Below, one piece after another: positions 47,465 to 57,015 of a DNA stretch of 57,699 nucleotides (positions are counted from its first letter, which is position 1; each line of letters opens with the position of its first letter). Made by a program: the position numbers and the translations under genes. The notes under the pieces are model-generated. The model ran no database searches. It was not told where the DNA came from and saw only the letters and a list, made by a program, of their open reading frames with translations. Origin of the DNA: Mesostigma viride (taxonomy: Eukaryota > Streptophyta > Mesostigmatophyceae > Mesostigmatales > Mesostigmataceae); the NCBI GenBank assembly GCA_009746045.1, contig RPFO01000007.1:1-57699 (forward strand). Direction: 5' to 3'.

Positions 47465-47968
47465 GCGCTAGCTCGTCAGCGATCTTGGCGTCTTTGTTTT
47501 CTTCAGGAAGCTTTTCGAGCGGCGCGGACGAATCGTATCTCGGGATTTTGTCAATGAATGTAACCTTTTTGGTGTCCGGGACGTACTCCAACGGTTTAAA
47601 CGAATACCTCTCTGGCATCTGTGCGAGCGTCTCCTCTTCTTTAGTCAACACTCTAGGTTTTTGGGGCTTGCAATTGCTAAAACCGAAGGTCAAGATCGCC
47701 CGGGCTTTGCATTTGGCGCTCAGTGTTCTGTTGAACAAGTTTCCGAACAGCGCGCCAAAAGGGGTGTGACCGACAATGGCAGAAATGCCCTTGTTGATGA
47801 CATTGCGACTTTCTTAGCACCCACGGCTCCGAGAAACATTCCAACCATGTCTGTAATCATGAGGACGGGGTTTCCCGCAAGGTATATAGAACGATACGTC
47901 TCAGTTGCAACAACATGTGTGACATCTAATGCTTTGTCTTTTGTTGAAGGAGGCGGTTCAGTCGCCAT
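47436..47968 (-). CDS. Unknown virion-type protein, frameshifted
   Basis: Two frames join near 47810, giving about 177 residues. A moderately hydrophobic, Gly-rich stretch (MITDMVGMFLGAVGAKK, then GHTPFGALFGNLF) could be a membrane hairpin. The tail is charged and contains a Tyr/Pro-rich KPLEYVPDTKKVTF segment. The family is not recognised. It sits in a run of minus-strand structural-type genes. Confidence 0.5.
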
Positions 47969-47974
47969 ATTTGA

Positions 47975-48594
47975 TTAATAAATTTCAAGAATATAATCCA
48001 CAAACTCGTACTCGTTCACTTTGGTGCGGAAAAAGTCCGAGGGTTTCAGAGCAGCGTCTTTGATCGCGTCCTGGCTCACCTCCACAACCTCAGGAATCAA
48101 TGTTAAAAACAAGTCACTCAACACGAGAACTGGGTCCTTGCGGACATCAGTACTAAACTGGAGAATAAGCGCATCTTTTTGCGCTTTAAGGACGTTTACT
48201 TTATCGTTTTCGTCCGCCCTTGATTCTGAACCTCGTTTCATGCTATCACGGGATTCCCGCAAACGGTTCAGGCGGTTTTCAATGGCGGTAGACAAAGCTT
48301 TTTCCACACGAGATCAATAGCTGCCAAAGAGTCGACGGCCTCTTGAACACCTGCCTTGACGATTTCCTCCCTTTGTTTCTTCATCAAGGCTATCTCCTCC
48401 GCCGTCTTGGAATCTGCCGGAGCCTTTTCCGTCTCTGTTGATTTTTCAGTCGCCGCGGTACCTCCGGCGAACTCCACCCACCAAGCGGGCATCTTTTTGG
48501 CGAACTCCGGGTTGTTTCTAGTAACGACCACCAGAGCGGACATAGTAACGAAAATCACGAGAACGATGATTAAAACCACCGCTACAGGGTCCAT
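47975..48594 (-). CDS. N-terminally anchored protein with coiled coil, frameshifted
   Basis: Two frames join near 48300, giving about 205 residues. Residues 4-24 (VAVVLIIVLVIFVTMSALVV) form a membrane helix. A Thr/Glu/Ala-rich linker and a charged helical region (NRLNRLRESRDSMKRG) follow. This is a typical small virion membrane protein layout. ACTATATACAT lies before the ATG. Confidence 0.6.
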
Positions 48595-48626
48595 GGTTCG
48601 ATGTATATAGTGTTGCTTCCATTATT

Positions 48627-48845
48627 TCACGAGGATGAGATCCAGCCGATGATTTCGTATTCCCCGTTCGCATTTCTCGTTTGAACTTCGAGACGAGGTG
48701 CGGCATCAATGTCTTTGCAGGAGTAAATTCTCGCTATGCCGATATCAAGGGGATTCAGACCTCGTAATTCTTGCATTTGAGTACCTAACTTGACATTTTT
48801 CGCAACGTTGAGTTCGTCCAATGATATTTCATTAACGTTCGACAT
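48627..48845 (-). CDS. Small protein, 72 residues
   Basis: A complete short frame (MSNVNEISLDELNVAKNVKL start, GEYEIIGWISSS end) lies in a run of same-strand genes with short gaps. It looks like a small beta protein and may be a fibre or capsid accessory. The family is not recognised. Confidence 0.55.
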   Translation of the reverse strand: MSNVNEISLDELNVAKNVKLGTQMQELRGLNPLDIGIARIYSCKDIDAAPRLEVQTRNANGEYEIIGWISSS

Positions 48846-48890
48846 TTTTGAGAGACAAGACGAAAATTTCCGATCGTGAGATAACGGGCT

Positions 48891-49289
48891 TCACGATAGG
48901 ACCTGGACCGTCTTCGAATAGACATTGTTCACGAATTTTTGAATTTCCAGTTCGTCGTTGCCGTTTACGACGAGCCGGTACTTTGTGGATCCCGACCCTA
49001 TTTCCGCTACCGGTGCCGACCCGTTCGTCCCCGCGCTTGTTCCCATAGCAGTGACTTGGAGTTGGTTCGTCCCGGTTCTGAGACTTACGGAGTTGTTGTC
49101 AAAAACAACGGCAGGACTAAGAGCGACATCCGTACCGGGTTTGTCAAGCACCATCATAGTCTTGCCATCTTTCATGAGAAAGCGCACCATAGATGTCTGA
49201 CTCCGGTCTTCATTTGCCGCCACAAACGCCTGCGTCTGAACATTTCTAAAATGAAGAGTGCCATACGTATCAGCTAGATTCGGAGGCAT
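48891..49289 (-). CDS. Beta-rich structural-type protein, 132 residues
   Basis: The sequence is rich in Thr, Val, Asn and Gly, with a Ser/Gly-rich loop (TSAGTNGSAPVAEIGSGS) and a C-terminal strand pattern (YRLVVNGNDELEIQKF). The style resembles the fibre proteins on either side, and the protein may be a fibre tip or base component (inference). Confidence 0.55.
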   Translation of the reverse strand: MPPNLADTYGTLHFRNVQTQAFVAANEDRSQTSMVRFLMKDGKTMMVLDKPGTDVALSPAVVFDNNSVSLRTGTNQLQVTAMGTSAGTNGSAPVAEIGSGSTKYRLVVNGNDELEIQKFVNNVYSKTVQVLS

Positions 49290-49354
49290 TCGTGACGCAG
49301 AACGTGGTTTTTATATTATTCAGAACTTATTTTTACATGCAAAACGCGCGTTGT

Positions 49355-52300
49355 TTAGGGCTTGTTCAGCATCTCAGTGACGATGTCGACCGAGCCGCTG
49401 TTGATCATGCCCATCGAGTTCACGCCGACGGCGTTGGCTGGGTAAGGGTTTCCGAGGACAAGCTTGGAGCTGTCAGAGCCCTGAGACTTCACTATCTGGA
49501 GCGACTCGTCGTCAGCAATGCGGAAACCGTACGTGACGGTAACAGGGGTTGCGTCGTACTCGTCGCGGTACCTGTACAGCTGGCCGTTGCCAGACACGAT
49601 CGTGTCACACACGCGAACGTCGTCGAACCACAGATCCGTTGCCTTGGTCATCAGGACGTCGGCGCCGAGAGAGAGGCGCTTGGTGACGATTGACACGCCG
49701 GACACAGTCGAGGTCGACAGCACGCGCTCCACGCCGTTGATGAACAGCTTCGGAACGCCACTCACCAACTGCAGGGCGAGAACGAAAGGCGCGAGGCCGA
49801 CAACAACCGAGACGGTCTCGTCGGTCATGGTGCCGTCGGTAACAGACAGCTTACCAGAGCTGGAAGTGAAAACGCGAAGGAACGCGCCCGGGGTCGTGTT
49901 GTTGCCGTACGCAAGGATCTCAAGACCGTTAGCGCTCGAAGTGTTGAGAGCGGACTGAGGGGCCACATGAGCGATAACAGTGATGTTCGAGTTACCGCTC
50001 GGAAGGGTAGAGCTGGTCACGGAAGCAGAACCGTTGGCCTGAGAGGTGTTGTTGGTCTTCAGAACGCCGTTCGAAACGCTTGCTGGCGTGGTGCCAGCGG
50101 CGATAAGGGCCAGGCTGCCAACCTCGCTCGTAAGGTCGGAGTCAAAAGCCCACTTCGCGACTTCAGTGGTGGAGAGTGGCAGGGAAGAAAGGAGGACGGA
50201 AGTACCGGGAGCCTTGCGCAGAGAGGTGTCGATTGTGCGTGAGAGCATCAACTGACCACCCTGAATATGCCAGTACGAACCCTGGTGGTCGCCGCGGTCC
50301 TGGGAGGCATTGGCGTTCCACTTCAGGGAGCGCTCGATCTCGGTGTTGTTGACCTTGCCGTCGCCCTCCACAAGCATACCGGCGCCAGAAGAGGAGGCGT
50401 TAGTCGGGCTAGTCACAGAGGAAAGACGCACGTCGTCGTACTTCAGAGCCGCGGATGACGTGTCGCCACCGAAGTGACCCAAGTAGATCGAGGCAGACGG
50501 GGCGAGAGAGAGCTCGTACAGAGCCGCGAGGTCGCCCGGGGCGGCCTCAGTCAGGGTCCTCGAAACATAGTTGGTCATGACCAAGATGGTCTTTGTCTGA
50601 GGGTCCCTGCGGAGAGCGAGATGGAACGAGACGTCCGGCTGCACGAGGCCGGCTGGGAGGTGAGCGGAGTGAGTGCCATCGCTGAGGACGATCCAATCGT
50701 TGGCCACGTCGAAGCTCAGGCGGTAGAAGGCTCCGGTCAAGCTACCGTACGCCATCAAGAAACTGCTGACCAGAGGAGTGAGCATAGTCATGTTGGTGGA
50801 GAGCTGGAAACCAGAGAGAGACGCGGGGTACAGGGCACTGGTAGCAGTCGCAAAAGCACCAGAGCTGGGAATAGAGACCTTCTCCCCCTCAAAAGCGGCC
50901 CCTCCAGAAACGGACATAGAGACGGAGGAGGTGATATCGACGCTGGGAGTTCCCGCGTCAAACGGCCAGGAAGAGACGGTGGTGTCCGCGGGCTTAGAGA
51001 CGGAGATGACCTTGTCGGTGATGGCGATATTCGTGGTGGTCTGATTAATGCTATTGGTCGTCCCGAGAATGTTGAGATTGCCATTGATAGTGACATCGCC
51101 AGTCGCGGAACTCAGCTCAAGAGGCCCGACCGAGGTTGTGATCTTGCCAGCAGTGCCGAGGGCGTTCTTCAGCACCAAGTCGCTGTTAACGTCGACCGAG
51201 ATCGCGGCAGACAGAGACATGACGTCTTCAGCCGTGGTGATAGACGAGCCGGTAACATTGACGTCCTGAACGTTCACGCCACCGGAAACCGAAGTGAGGT
51301 TGAGAGGACCGACAGACGTGGTAATGTCACCACCGCTGTTCGCAGTGTTCGTCAGGACAAGGTCGGAAGTGATAGCGATGTTGGAGGCGGCATCCAAGGA
51401 CATGGATGACAAAGACGTGGAGATGCTTGCGCCATTGACCTTGACACTTGCCACGTTGACGTCTCCGTTGAAGGAAGTCAGATTAAGACTACCGACGGAC
51501 GTGGTGACCGAACCAGCGGTTCCGGCCGTGTTGGTCAAAATAAGGTCGCTCATGACATCAACCGACGTCGCCGCTTCGAGAGACATCACAGCCTGAGTCG
51601 TCGAGACTGCAGCGCCGGTCACGTTCACGTCCTGGACGTTCACACCCCCGGCGGTAGAGGTCAGATTAAGCGGACCGGCAGAAGTGGTGACACTGCCCGC
51701 GACTCCCGCGGAGTTCAGAAGAATGAGGTCGCTGGTCACGTTGACCGAGGTCGCCGCCTGAAGTCCGAGGATCGCGTTGGTCGTGGAAACGGAGGAACCA
51801 GTCACGTTTACGTCCTGGACATTGACACCCCCAGCGGCGGAAGTAAGGTCCAGAGAACCGGTAGCGGTGGTGATGCTTCCGGCCGTACCCGCAGAGTTGG
51901 TGAGAATAAGATCGCTCGTGATGTCAACGGACGAGTCTGCGTCAAGGGACAGCACAGCATTGGAAGTGGAAATAGCGGAACCGACCACATTGACCGCATC
52001 CACGTTGACCCCCCGGATGCAGAAGTGAGGTTAAGCGAACCAACCGCGGTGGTAATGCTACCCGCCGTTCCGGCCGTGTTGGTGAGGATAAGGTCGCTCG
52101 TGATGTCGACGGAGGTCTGGGCGTCCAGAGACAGCACGGCGTTATCGGTGGAAATCCCAGACCCAGACACGTTCACCTCGTCCACGTTGATGCCTCCCGA
52201 CTCCGAAGTCAGATTCATGGGACCAATGGACGTCGTGATCGACCCAGCGGTGCCAGCCGAGTTTGTCAGAATAACGTCGTTCTTGAGATCCACAGAGTCA

Positions 52301-53222
52301 GTGGCCTGCAAGGAGATAACAGCGTTGGTCGTTGAGAGAGAGGAGTCGATGAACTTGACTTCCTCGACGGTAACACTCGAGTTCGCAACGGCCGTGTCAC
52401 CTGTGATCCAGATGTGCTCTCCGGTGCTGGAAGCACCGCCCTTTGAGACCGCGGCGATCTTAGCGCCGAACCGGTCCACGGAATGAGTGATCATCAGCTT
52501 CGAGTCGGGGTCCTGGCCACGATTCGCCCCGACCGAAGGACAGATCTCGACTGAAGACCCGGCAGCCAGACGAACGCGACCAGTCGACGAGCTATCCGCA
52601 GAAATGCGGACCTGGGCGTCCGAAACCAGCTCCATATCGTTGGCGCCACCGTCAACGACGGAACGCCAGTTCGTGGACCCGGTCTGGCTGCCAGTCTTGT
52701 GCGCGATATCATACACCATTCCGAGAAGCACCTGCTGGTTCTCGTTGCCATTGTCGCCGCGAACAGCAAACGCATCAGGCTCGGAATGGAGGGAAGTCTT
52801 TGCGGCCTTGTGCGCCACCAGCCGCGAGTCGTCAATAACGACCTCGAAAGCGGAGGACTGGGCCTTCAGAAGCAAGTGGTTCGAGATGGACTGAATCGCA
52901 CCATTGTCAGCCTCGGCGGTGTCAGAATCCTTCTCATAGACATAGTTTGTCAGCTTAACGTCGCCAATGGTGGCTCCATCCGCGCCTCCGCTGGTGAACG
53001 CTCCCATGACGGCGAGGTCACCATAAATAGTAACCTTATTCGTGGGATCGTGACCAGATTGTTTGGGTCGTTACCAGAAGAGCGGTTTGGGATAAGATCG
53101 ATCTTGTCCCAACCGTAGACCTTCAGGTCCTGCACGGTGGCGGAGTTCGAGTCGTCACTCCACAGCTCATTGACGGCGATCTTTCTAAGCTTAGAAGCAC
53201 CCATGTTCTCGCAGAGAGCCAT
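49355..53222 (-). CDS. Large fibre-like protein with 61-residue beta repeats and LamG-like domain, two frameshifts
   Basis: Three overlapping frames (53222-52950, 53007-51808, 52003-49355) join near 53045 and at a run of C near 52010, giving about 1,290 residues. The N-terminus (MALCENMGASKLRKIAVNEL) resembles a virion-docking head. About seven 61-residue repeats (DLILTNTAGTAGSITT pattern) then form a probable beta-solenoid. Two jelly-roll LamG-like parts follow (LWFDDVRVCDT near the end). It is a paralogue of 43898-46782 on the other strand. Probable virion surface fibre. TATTATATCAAC lies about 15 bases before the ATG. Confidence 0.7.
51080..52360 (-). repeat. 183-bp coding tandem repeat, about seven copies
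   Basis: The anchor word AAGGTCGCT and its variants recur at a strict 183-base spacing (near 51177, 51360, 51543, 51726, 51909, 52091 and 52274). Each unit encodes 61 residues: a SDLILTNTAG strand, a TTSVGPLNLTS strand and a VNVQDVNVTGSSISTT strand. One base is lost between two units at the 52010 frameshift. Confidence 0.85.
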
Positions 53223-53259
53223 TTTGTTCGTTGATATAATACACTACCATAAAAAATTT

Positions 53260-53742
53260 TCAAACTCTCATGAACGCGTTGGGGTCCACCGCTTTCGCAA
53301 AGTTGGAACGGTTGTTGTAAAGATAACCCAGGATGAACGCGATGCCTGCCCCGACGACCATGTACATGATTACGTTTCCCCTCGATTCCTCGGCAGCTAT
53401 TTGTCGCATCCTAGTTTCGAAAAGAAGACTCTGAGAAGAAGGTTCCGGAGGCCTTTCGCGCCGGATCGGGGGCTGTTGAACCATTTGTGCGTGCTGTTGG
53501 TGTGGCATGCTGTGAAGACCGGGGTGTGGGTGAACATGTTGCGTTTGTGCGCTCGCGTGATTCGGGGGCGGGATGGTAAGAGGCCCTGGAATGTGGATGG
53601 GTTCGCGGCCTGAACTGTCAGGGTGAAGAAAAGGCGGGGGCTGTTGTGGCTCAACCGCCATCGCCTGTGCGGGCATGTGGGAAGACACCGTTTCACCGGA
53701 CGGGGTAAAGTTATACGCTTGAGTAAGAGGAGCGCCGCTCAT
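53260..53742 (-). CDS. Pro/Gln-rich membrane protein, 160 residues
   Basis: The N-terminal 100 residues are Pro, Gln and His-rich and likely disordered. A helix with Glu and Arg follows, then a membrane segment near 127-147 (IMYMVVGAGIAFILGYLY) and a short tail. This is a typical tail-anchored virion protein arrangement. AATAAAAACTAC lies just before the ATG. Confidence 0.65.
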   Translation of the reverse strand: MSGAPLTQAYNFTPSGETVSSHMPAQAMAVEPQQPPPFLHPDSSGREPIHIPGPLTIPPPNHASAQTQHVHPHPGLHSMPHQQHAQMVQQPPIRRERPPEPSSQSLLFETRMRQIAAEESRGNVIMYMVVGAGIAFILGYLYNNRSNFAKAVDPNAFMRV

Positions 53743-53790
53743 GATGTAGTTTTTATTATCACAATAAATGAAGTTGTCAAAACGAACTTC

Positions 53791-54420
53791 TTAGACGTAC
53801 TCCTTCATGACATCCGCGGCTGTCGCGAACCGTTTAGAAATAACTTCGCGCTTTTTCACAGCAAGGAAAGGAACGACGTGGTTCGTGAAAATCCGGAGGA
53901 GGTACTTTTCCAGGTAATGACTATCTTCCTTTACAGGTGACTCGTCGCGATTAGCCCAATCGCCCAAAACGGTAAAGAACCGGATAATGGATTGTACGTG
54001 ACCTTCTTCGAGGTTGGGATAGATAACTTGTGTGAAGTACTTTTCAAACTCGTCGCGGTTTTGGCACGACAGAAGAATCGGAATCATTCTCTCCGCGACG
54101 CGAAGACCTCTTCTCGCCTCCTGCGAGATGCTGTCCTCAGCGTCCTTCCAACCCGAAAGAACGTCCGTAACGGATTTTCTAATGAATTCGGGGAGGTTTT
54201 CCTGACTTCGAATATGCATAAGACATATAACTTCGACGTCGGTGACGGTCCCACTTAACTCTCTGCTTTCAAGAACGTTCGCTAGTCGGACGACGATATT
54301 TTTGATGACGCGCTTGCACGTTTCCGCGTCTTCTCCGAGATTCGTCATTACACTTTGCACCATGGAGTTCGGAAACTTCCATGCGTGAATTTTTCCTTCC
54401 AGGCGAACTTTGACTTCCAT
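53791..54420 (-). CDS. Unknown helical protein, 209 residues
   Basis: The product is all-helical by composition and soluble, with no motif recognised. It starts MEVKVRLEGKIHAWKFPNSM and ends AADVMKEYV. It is divergent from the conserved 54499 gene, with about 78 bases between the starts. Confidence 0.65.
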   Translation of the reverse strand: MEVKVRLEGKIHAWKFPNSMVQSVMTNLGEDAETCKRVIKNIVVRLANVLESRELSGTVTDVEVICLMHIRSQENLPEFIRKSVTDVLSGWKDAEDSISQEARRGLRVAERMIPILLSCQNRDEFEKYFTQVIYPNLEEGHVQSIIRFFTVLGDWANRDESPVKEDSHYLEKYLLRIFTNHVVPFLAVKKREVISKRFATAADVMKEYV

Positions 54421-54498
54421 TACTACTTGTCGTCAGTGAAATAATGCGGTTCGTTTTGAACGCGTAAATAATCATACGACCTCTACTATAAACCAACC

Positions 54499-54999
54499 AT
54501 GTCTGCGATCCAGGCGTTCAACAACATGCTTTCTATGTTCCTTGAGGAGCTGTCTTTGGCTTTTCCGGACGAGACATCCATTCCAGGAGTACGCACTGCG
54601 GTGTCACTCGCTTCGAAAGCCAATGCTAGACTTCCTCTGAACACGTTCATGGACGCCGTCGAGCCTCATTTGACCTCGATCATGGCCAGAGACGAATCGT
54701 TTTTCCAAGAGGCGGCAAAAACGATTCCATACGTGAAAGAGATCGACATCGGAAAACACTGGGACTCTGCGCCACAAGGGACGAAGGACGCCATATGGCA
54801 ATATCTTTCAACACTTTCGATGATCGGAACCGGTGTTAGAAACATCCCCGATGACATCCTGCGCCAAGCGGAAATGCTTGCACAAAACATCGTACAAAAA
54901 ATTGAGAGCGGGGAGACTAACACAAGCCAGATCCTTAACGAGGTCATCACTGGCGTGTCTGATATAACTGACAGGGTTCAGTTGCCGGCACTTCCTTGA
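54499..54999 (+). CDS. Small conserved nucleocytovirus protein, 166 residues
   Basis: From memory, this matches a small family common in giant viruses: an N-terminal F-x-N-M-L...L-x-x-x-F-P-D helix, then SKANARLPLNTFMDAVEPHL, then RDESFFQEA and KHWDSA...TKDAIWQYLSTL. The role is unknown, and it is often annotated as hypothetical. CTATAAACC lies just before the ATG. Confidence 0.65.
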   Translation: MSAIQAFNNMLSMFLEELSLAFPDETSIPGVRTAVSLASKANARLPLNTFMDAVEPHLTSIMARDESFFQEAAKTIPYVKEIDIGKHWDSAPQGTKDAIWQYLSTLSMIGTGVRNIPDDILRQAEMLAQNIVQKIESGETNTSQILNEVITGVSDITDRVQLPALP

Positions 55000-55040
55000 A
55001 TTCAAATTTACTGTACCATTACTAGTATACAGCCGCTGAG

Positions 55041-55475
55041 ATGAACATTTTTGAAAATGTATTCGACGACCCCATGTGTTTTTGGCCGTTCATTCCTGGA
55101 ATGACCATCGAAGAAAAGGTCCTCGCAGCAAAAAGGTTTGGGTTGTACGTGATGGTCGTGGGAGGCGCTGTAATGTGGTCAGTTCGCGCCGTTATCGTGG
55201 GGTTTTTAATCATTGTCATATCGCACGTCGCTTACCTCGCAGACCAGGTTCTTATGAACCGAAAGAAAAGGGACCTCACATTCCAGACCGAGGACGCGAC
55301 CAATCCTTATGCAAATTTTTCTATCGGAAGAGACTTTGAGACAATTAACAAGCAAGGCCCAAGCGCTTGCATGAGAAACACGTATCAATCTGTCGTCGAA
55401 GACCCGCACTCTTCTGACACACTCAGGTTCATGACTTTTCCGAGACCGGACCTTGATCAAAGAGTACGGTACTAA
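55041..55475 (+). CDS. DUF5762-like virion membrane protein
   Basis: This 144-residue protein begins with an F-W...F-I-P-G-M-T-x-E-E-K motif, followed by two close hydrophobic segments (about residues 33-50 and 53-72). It then has an N-P-Y-A-N segment matching the N-P-F-M-N of the DUF5762 family, which is widespread in nucleocytoviruses. The family is generally small and membrane-bound. The match is by memory of the pattern. Confidence 0.7.
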   Translation: MNIFENVFDDPMCFWPFIPGMTIEEKVLAAKRFGLYVMVVGGAVMWSVRAVIVGFLIIVISHVAYLADQVLMNRKKRDLTFQTEDATNPYANFSIGRDFETINKQGPSACMRNTYQSVVEDPHSSDTLRFMTFPRPDLDQRVRY

Positions 55476-55497
55476 ATTCCTCTTTTAAATGTAAGTG

Positions 55498-57015
55498 ATG
55501 TTCGACAACGATAATAAAGGCCTCGTCGACCCCGTGATAAAGACGAAGCATCTCGGAAAAGCGCATCCAATCGAGTTACGAGAGCGAATAGGGAGGGCGA
55601 TGGCGTATGCTGCTCTAAACAAAAGAAGAGACTTTAAGAAACTAGCGCAAGTGTTTCAGGTTGATCCAAAGACAGCTCGAAAGTATTTTAGGAAGATGCT
55701 AGCTGATGCGGAACAACAAATTTTTGATTATAATATCAAAGAGGACGCAGACCGGTCATTTCTAAAACCCTATGCACGAAGCAAGCCACGCACGAAAGAT
55801 GTCTTTATGGAGGAGACAATGAAAGAGGCGTGGGAGTCTCTTTCAAACGCCCTCGCAAACCTTCAAACCGCTCACGTTCCTCAATACACGGCTTTTGACA
55901 TCGTCAGAATACTTAATGACCGTTCCGCGGCCAAGGAAGATCTCGGGGTCAATCCAAATGCCGAAAGCACCGTACTAGCGTTTCAAAAGGTGAGAGAACT
56001 CGCAGACAAGCTCAGTGGTGAAAAAGACTTTCAATTTACAGAACAGCATGTGAAAAGAGCCCGAGAGGATCACAAATTGTCGTACAAAACAATTCATTAC
56101 GATTACCAAGAGAAAGATCTCGAGGCAGTCGCATCTGCTAAAAAAGATTTTACCGACGTCCAATCTCTGTTGTTTGCGGAAGACTGCGTGTTCATCGACG
56201 AGTTTCACACGTACATGAATCTGGCCCCATTGCGAGCATGGACTAAGCCCGGAGAGAAACCTAACATGCGCAGAAAAGAACAACGAGCCTCAAAAACGAC
56301 CGTTTTTGCGGCAATGAGATGGCCTGAAGACGAAAAAGGAAATCTTCGAGTGGCTTTTTTTTTACGCATATTTCCTCCCGTGCCTGTACGCATCAGCAAC
56401 CAGTTCCCCGCCAAGTCGCCCGCTGAAATGAACGCCGTGGATTTACTTCGCTCCCAACTGTGGTGGGAGGGCCTTGTCACGGTGGTCGGATCTTGGTGTA
56501 GAATATTTGACCCGGTCCAAAACTCTTCGGATATTCGCCTTAGCAGAATTCGAGAACACATGGTTCGTTTCTTTCTCCAGAAAACTGAGTTTGATTTTAA
56601 GGCTTTTATTGTGAGAGGTAACTACTCAAAGTTCGAAATCGCTTATAAAACTAACGCGAGAGGAGCAAAAGTAAAAAAAGATTCAGTTCCATCCGATTTC
56701 TGGTTGCGAAAAGAAGACGACGTTGTGCTAGACAAAAAATCTTTTTGGGAACACTCGATGTTTCGAACGTATTGGACGTTCTTACCTGGGAAAAACAACC
56801 AATCCGCGTATAAGTCTATCGGAAGCATGATTAGCAACGACTCGACCTTGAAAGATCCGGAAAAACAGGTCGAGTTCGTCATACGTTTAGCCGCTCATGA
56901 TTTTGTATGGCTCGAGTACATCCGGCGACACAATTATAGTATTGGCGAAGAGTCTATGGGTGACTCGATCGCAGCGCTCGGAGATGATATAACGTCCCAC
57001 CTGGCGTCACCGTAA
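55498..57015 (+). CDS. IS630/Tc1-like transposase-derived protein
   Basis: This 505-residue frame starts at ATG 55498; an upstream GTG also lies in frame. Residues about 25-70 form a helix-turn-helix (RRDFKKLAQVFQVDPKTARK). At about 230-255, FIDEFHTYMN, then RAWTKPGEKP, closely matches the first catalytic Asp region of IS630/Tc1 DDE enzymes (F-I-D-E...R-G-W-x-x-x-G-x-x-P). I could not find the second Asp (D-N-A) or the final Glu motif. No terminal inverted repeats or TA duplication are seen nearby. It may be a domesticated transposase. The frame may continue beyond 57015 (see the next entry). Confidence 0.55.
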   Translation: MFDNDNKGLVDPVIKTKHLGKAHPIELRERIGRAMAYAALNKRRDFKKLAQVFQVDPKTARKYFRKMLADAEQQIFDYNIKEDADRSFLKPYARSKPRTKDVFMEETMKEAWESLSNALANLQTAHVPQYTAFDIVRILNDRSAAKEDLGVNPNAESTVLAFQKVRELADKLSGEKDFQFTEQHVKRAREDHKLSYKTIHYDYQEKDLEAVASAKKDFTDVQSLLFAEDCVFIDEFHTYMNLAPLRAWTKPGEKPNMRRKEQRASKTTVFAAMRWPEDEKGNLRVAFFLRIFPPVPVRISNQFPAKSPAEMNAVDLLRSQLWWEGLVTVVGSWCRIFDPVQNSSDIRLSRIREHMVRFFLQKTEFDFKAFIVRGNYSKFEIAYKTNARGAKVKKDSVPSDFWLRKEDDVVLDKKSFWEHSMFRTYWTFLPGKNNQSAYKSIGSMISNDSTLKDPEKQVEFVIRLAAHDFVWLEYIRRHNYSIGEESMGDSIAALGDDITSHLASP

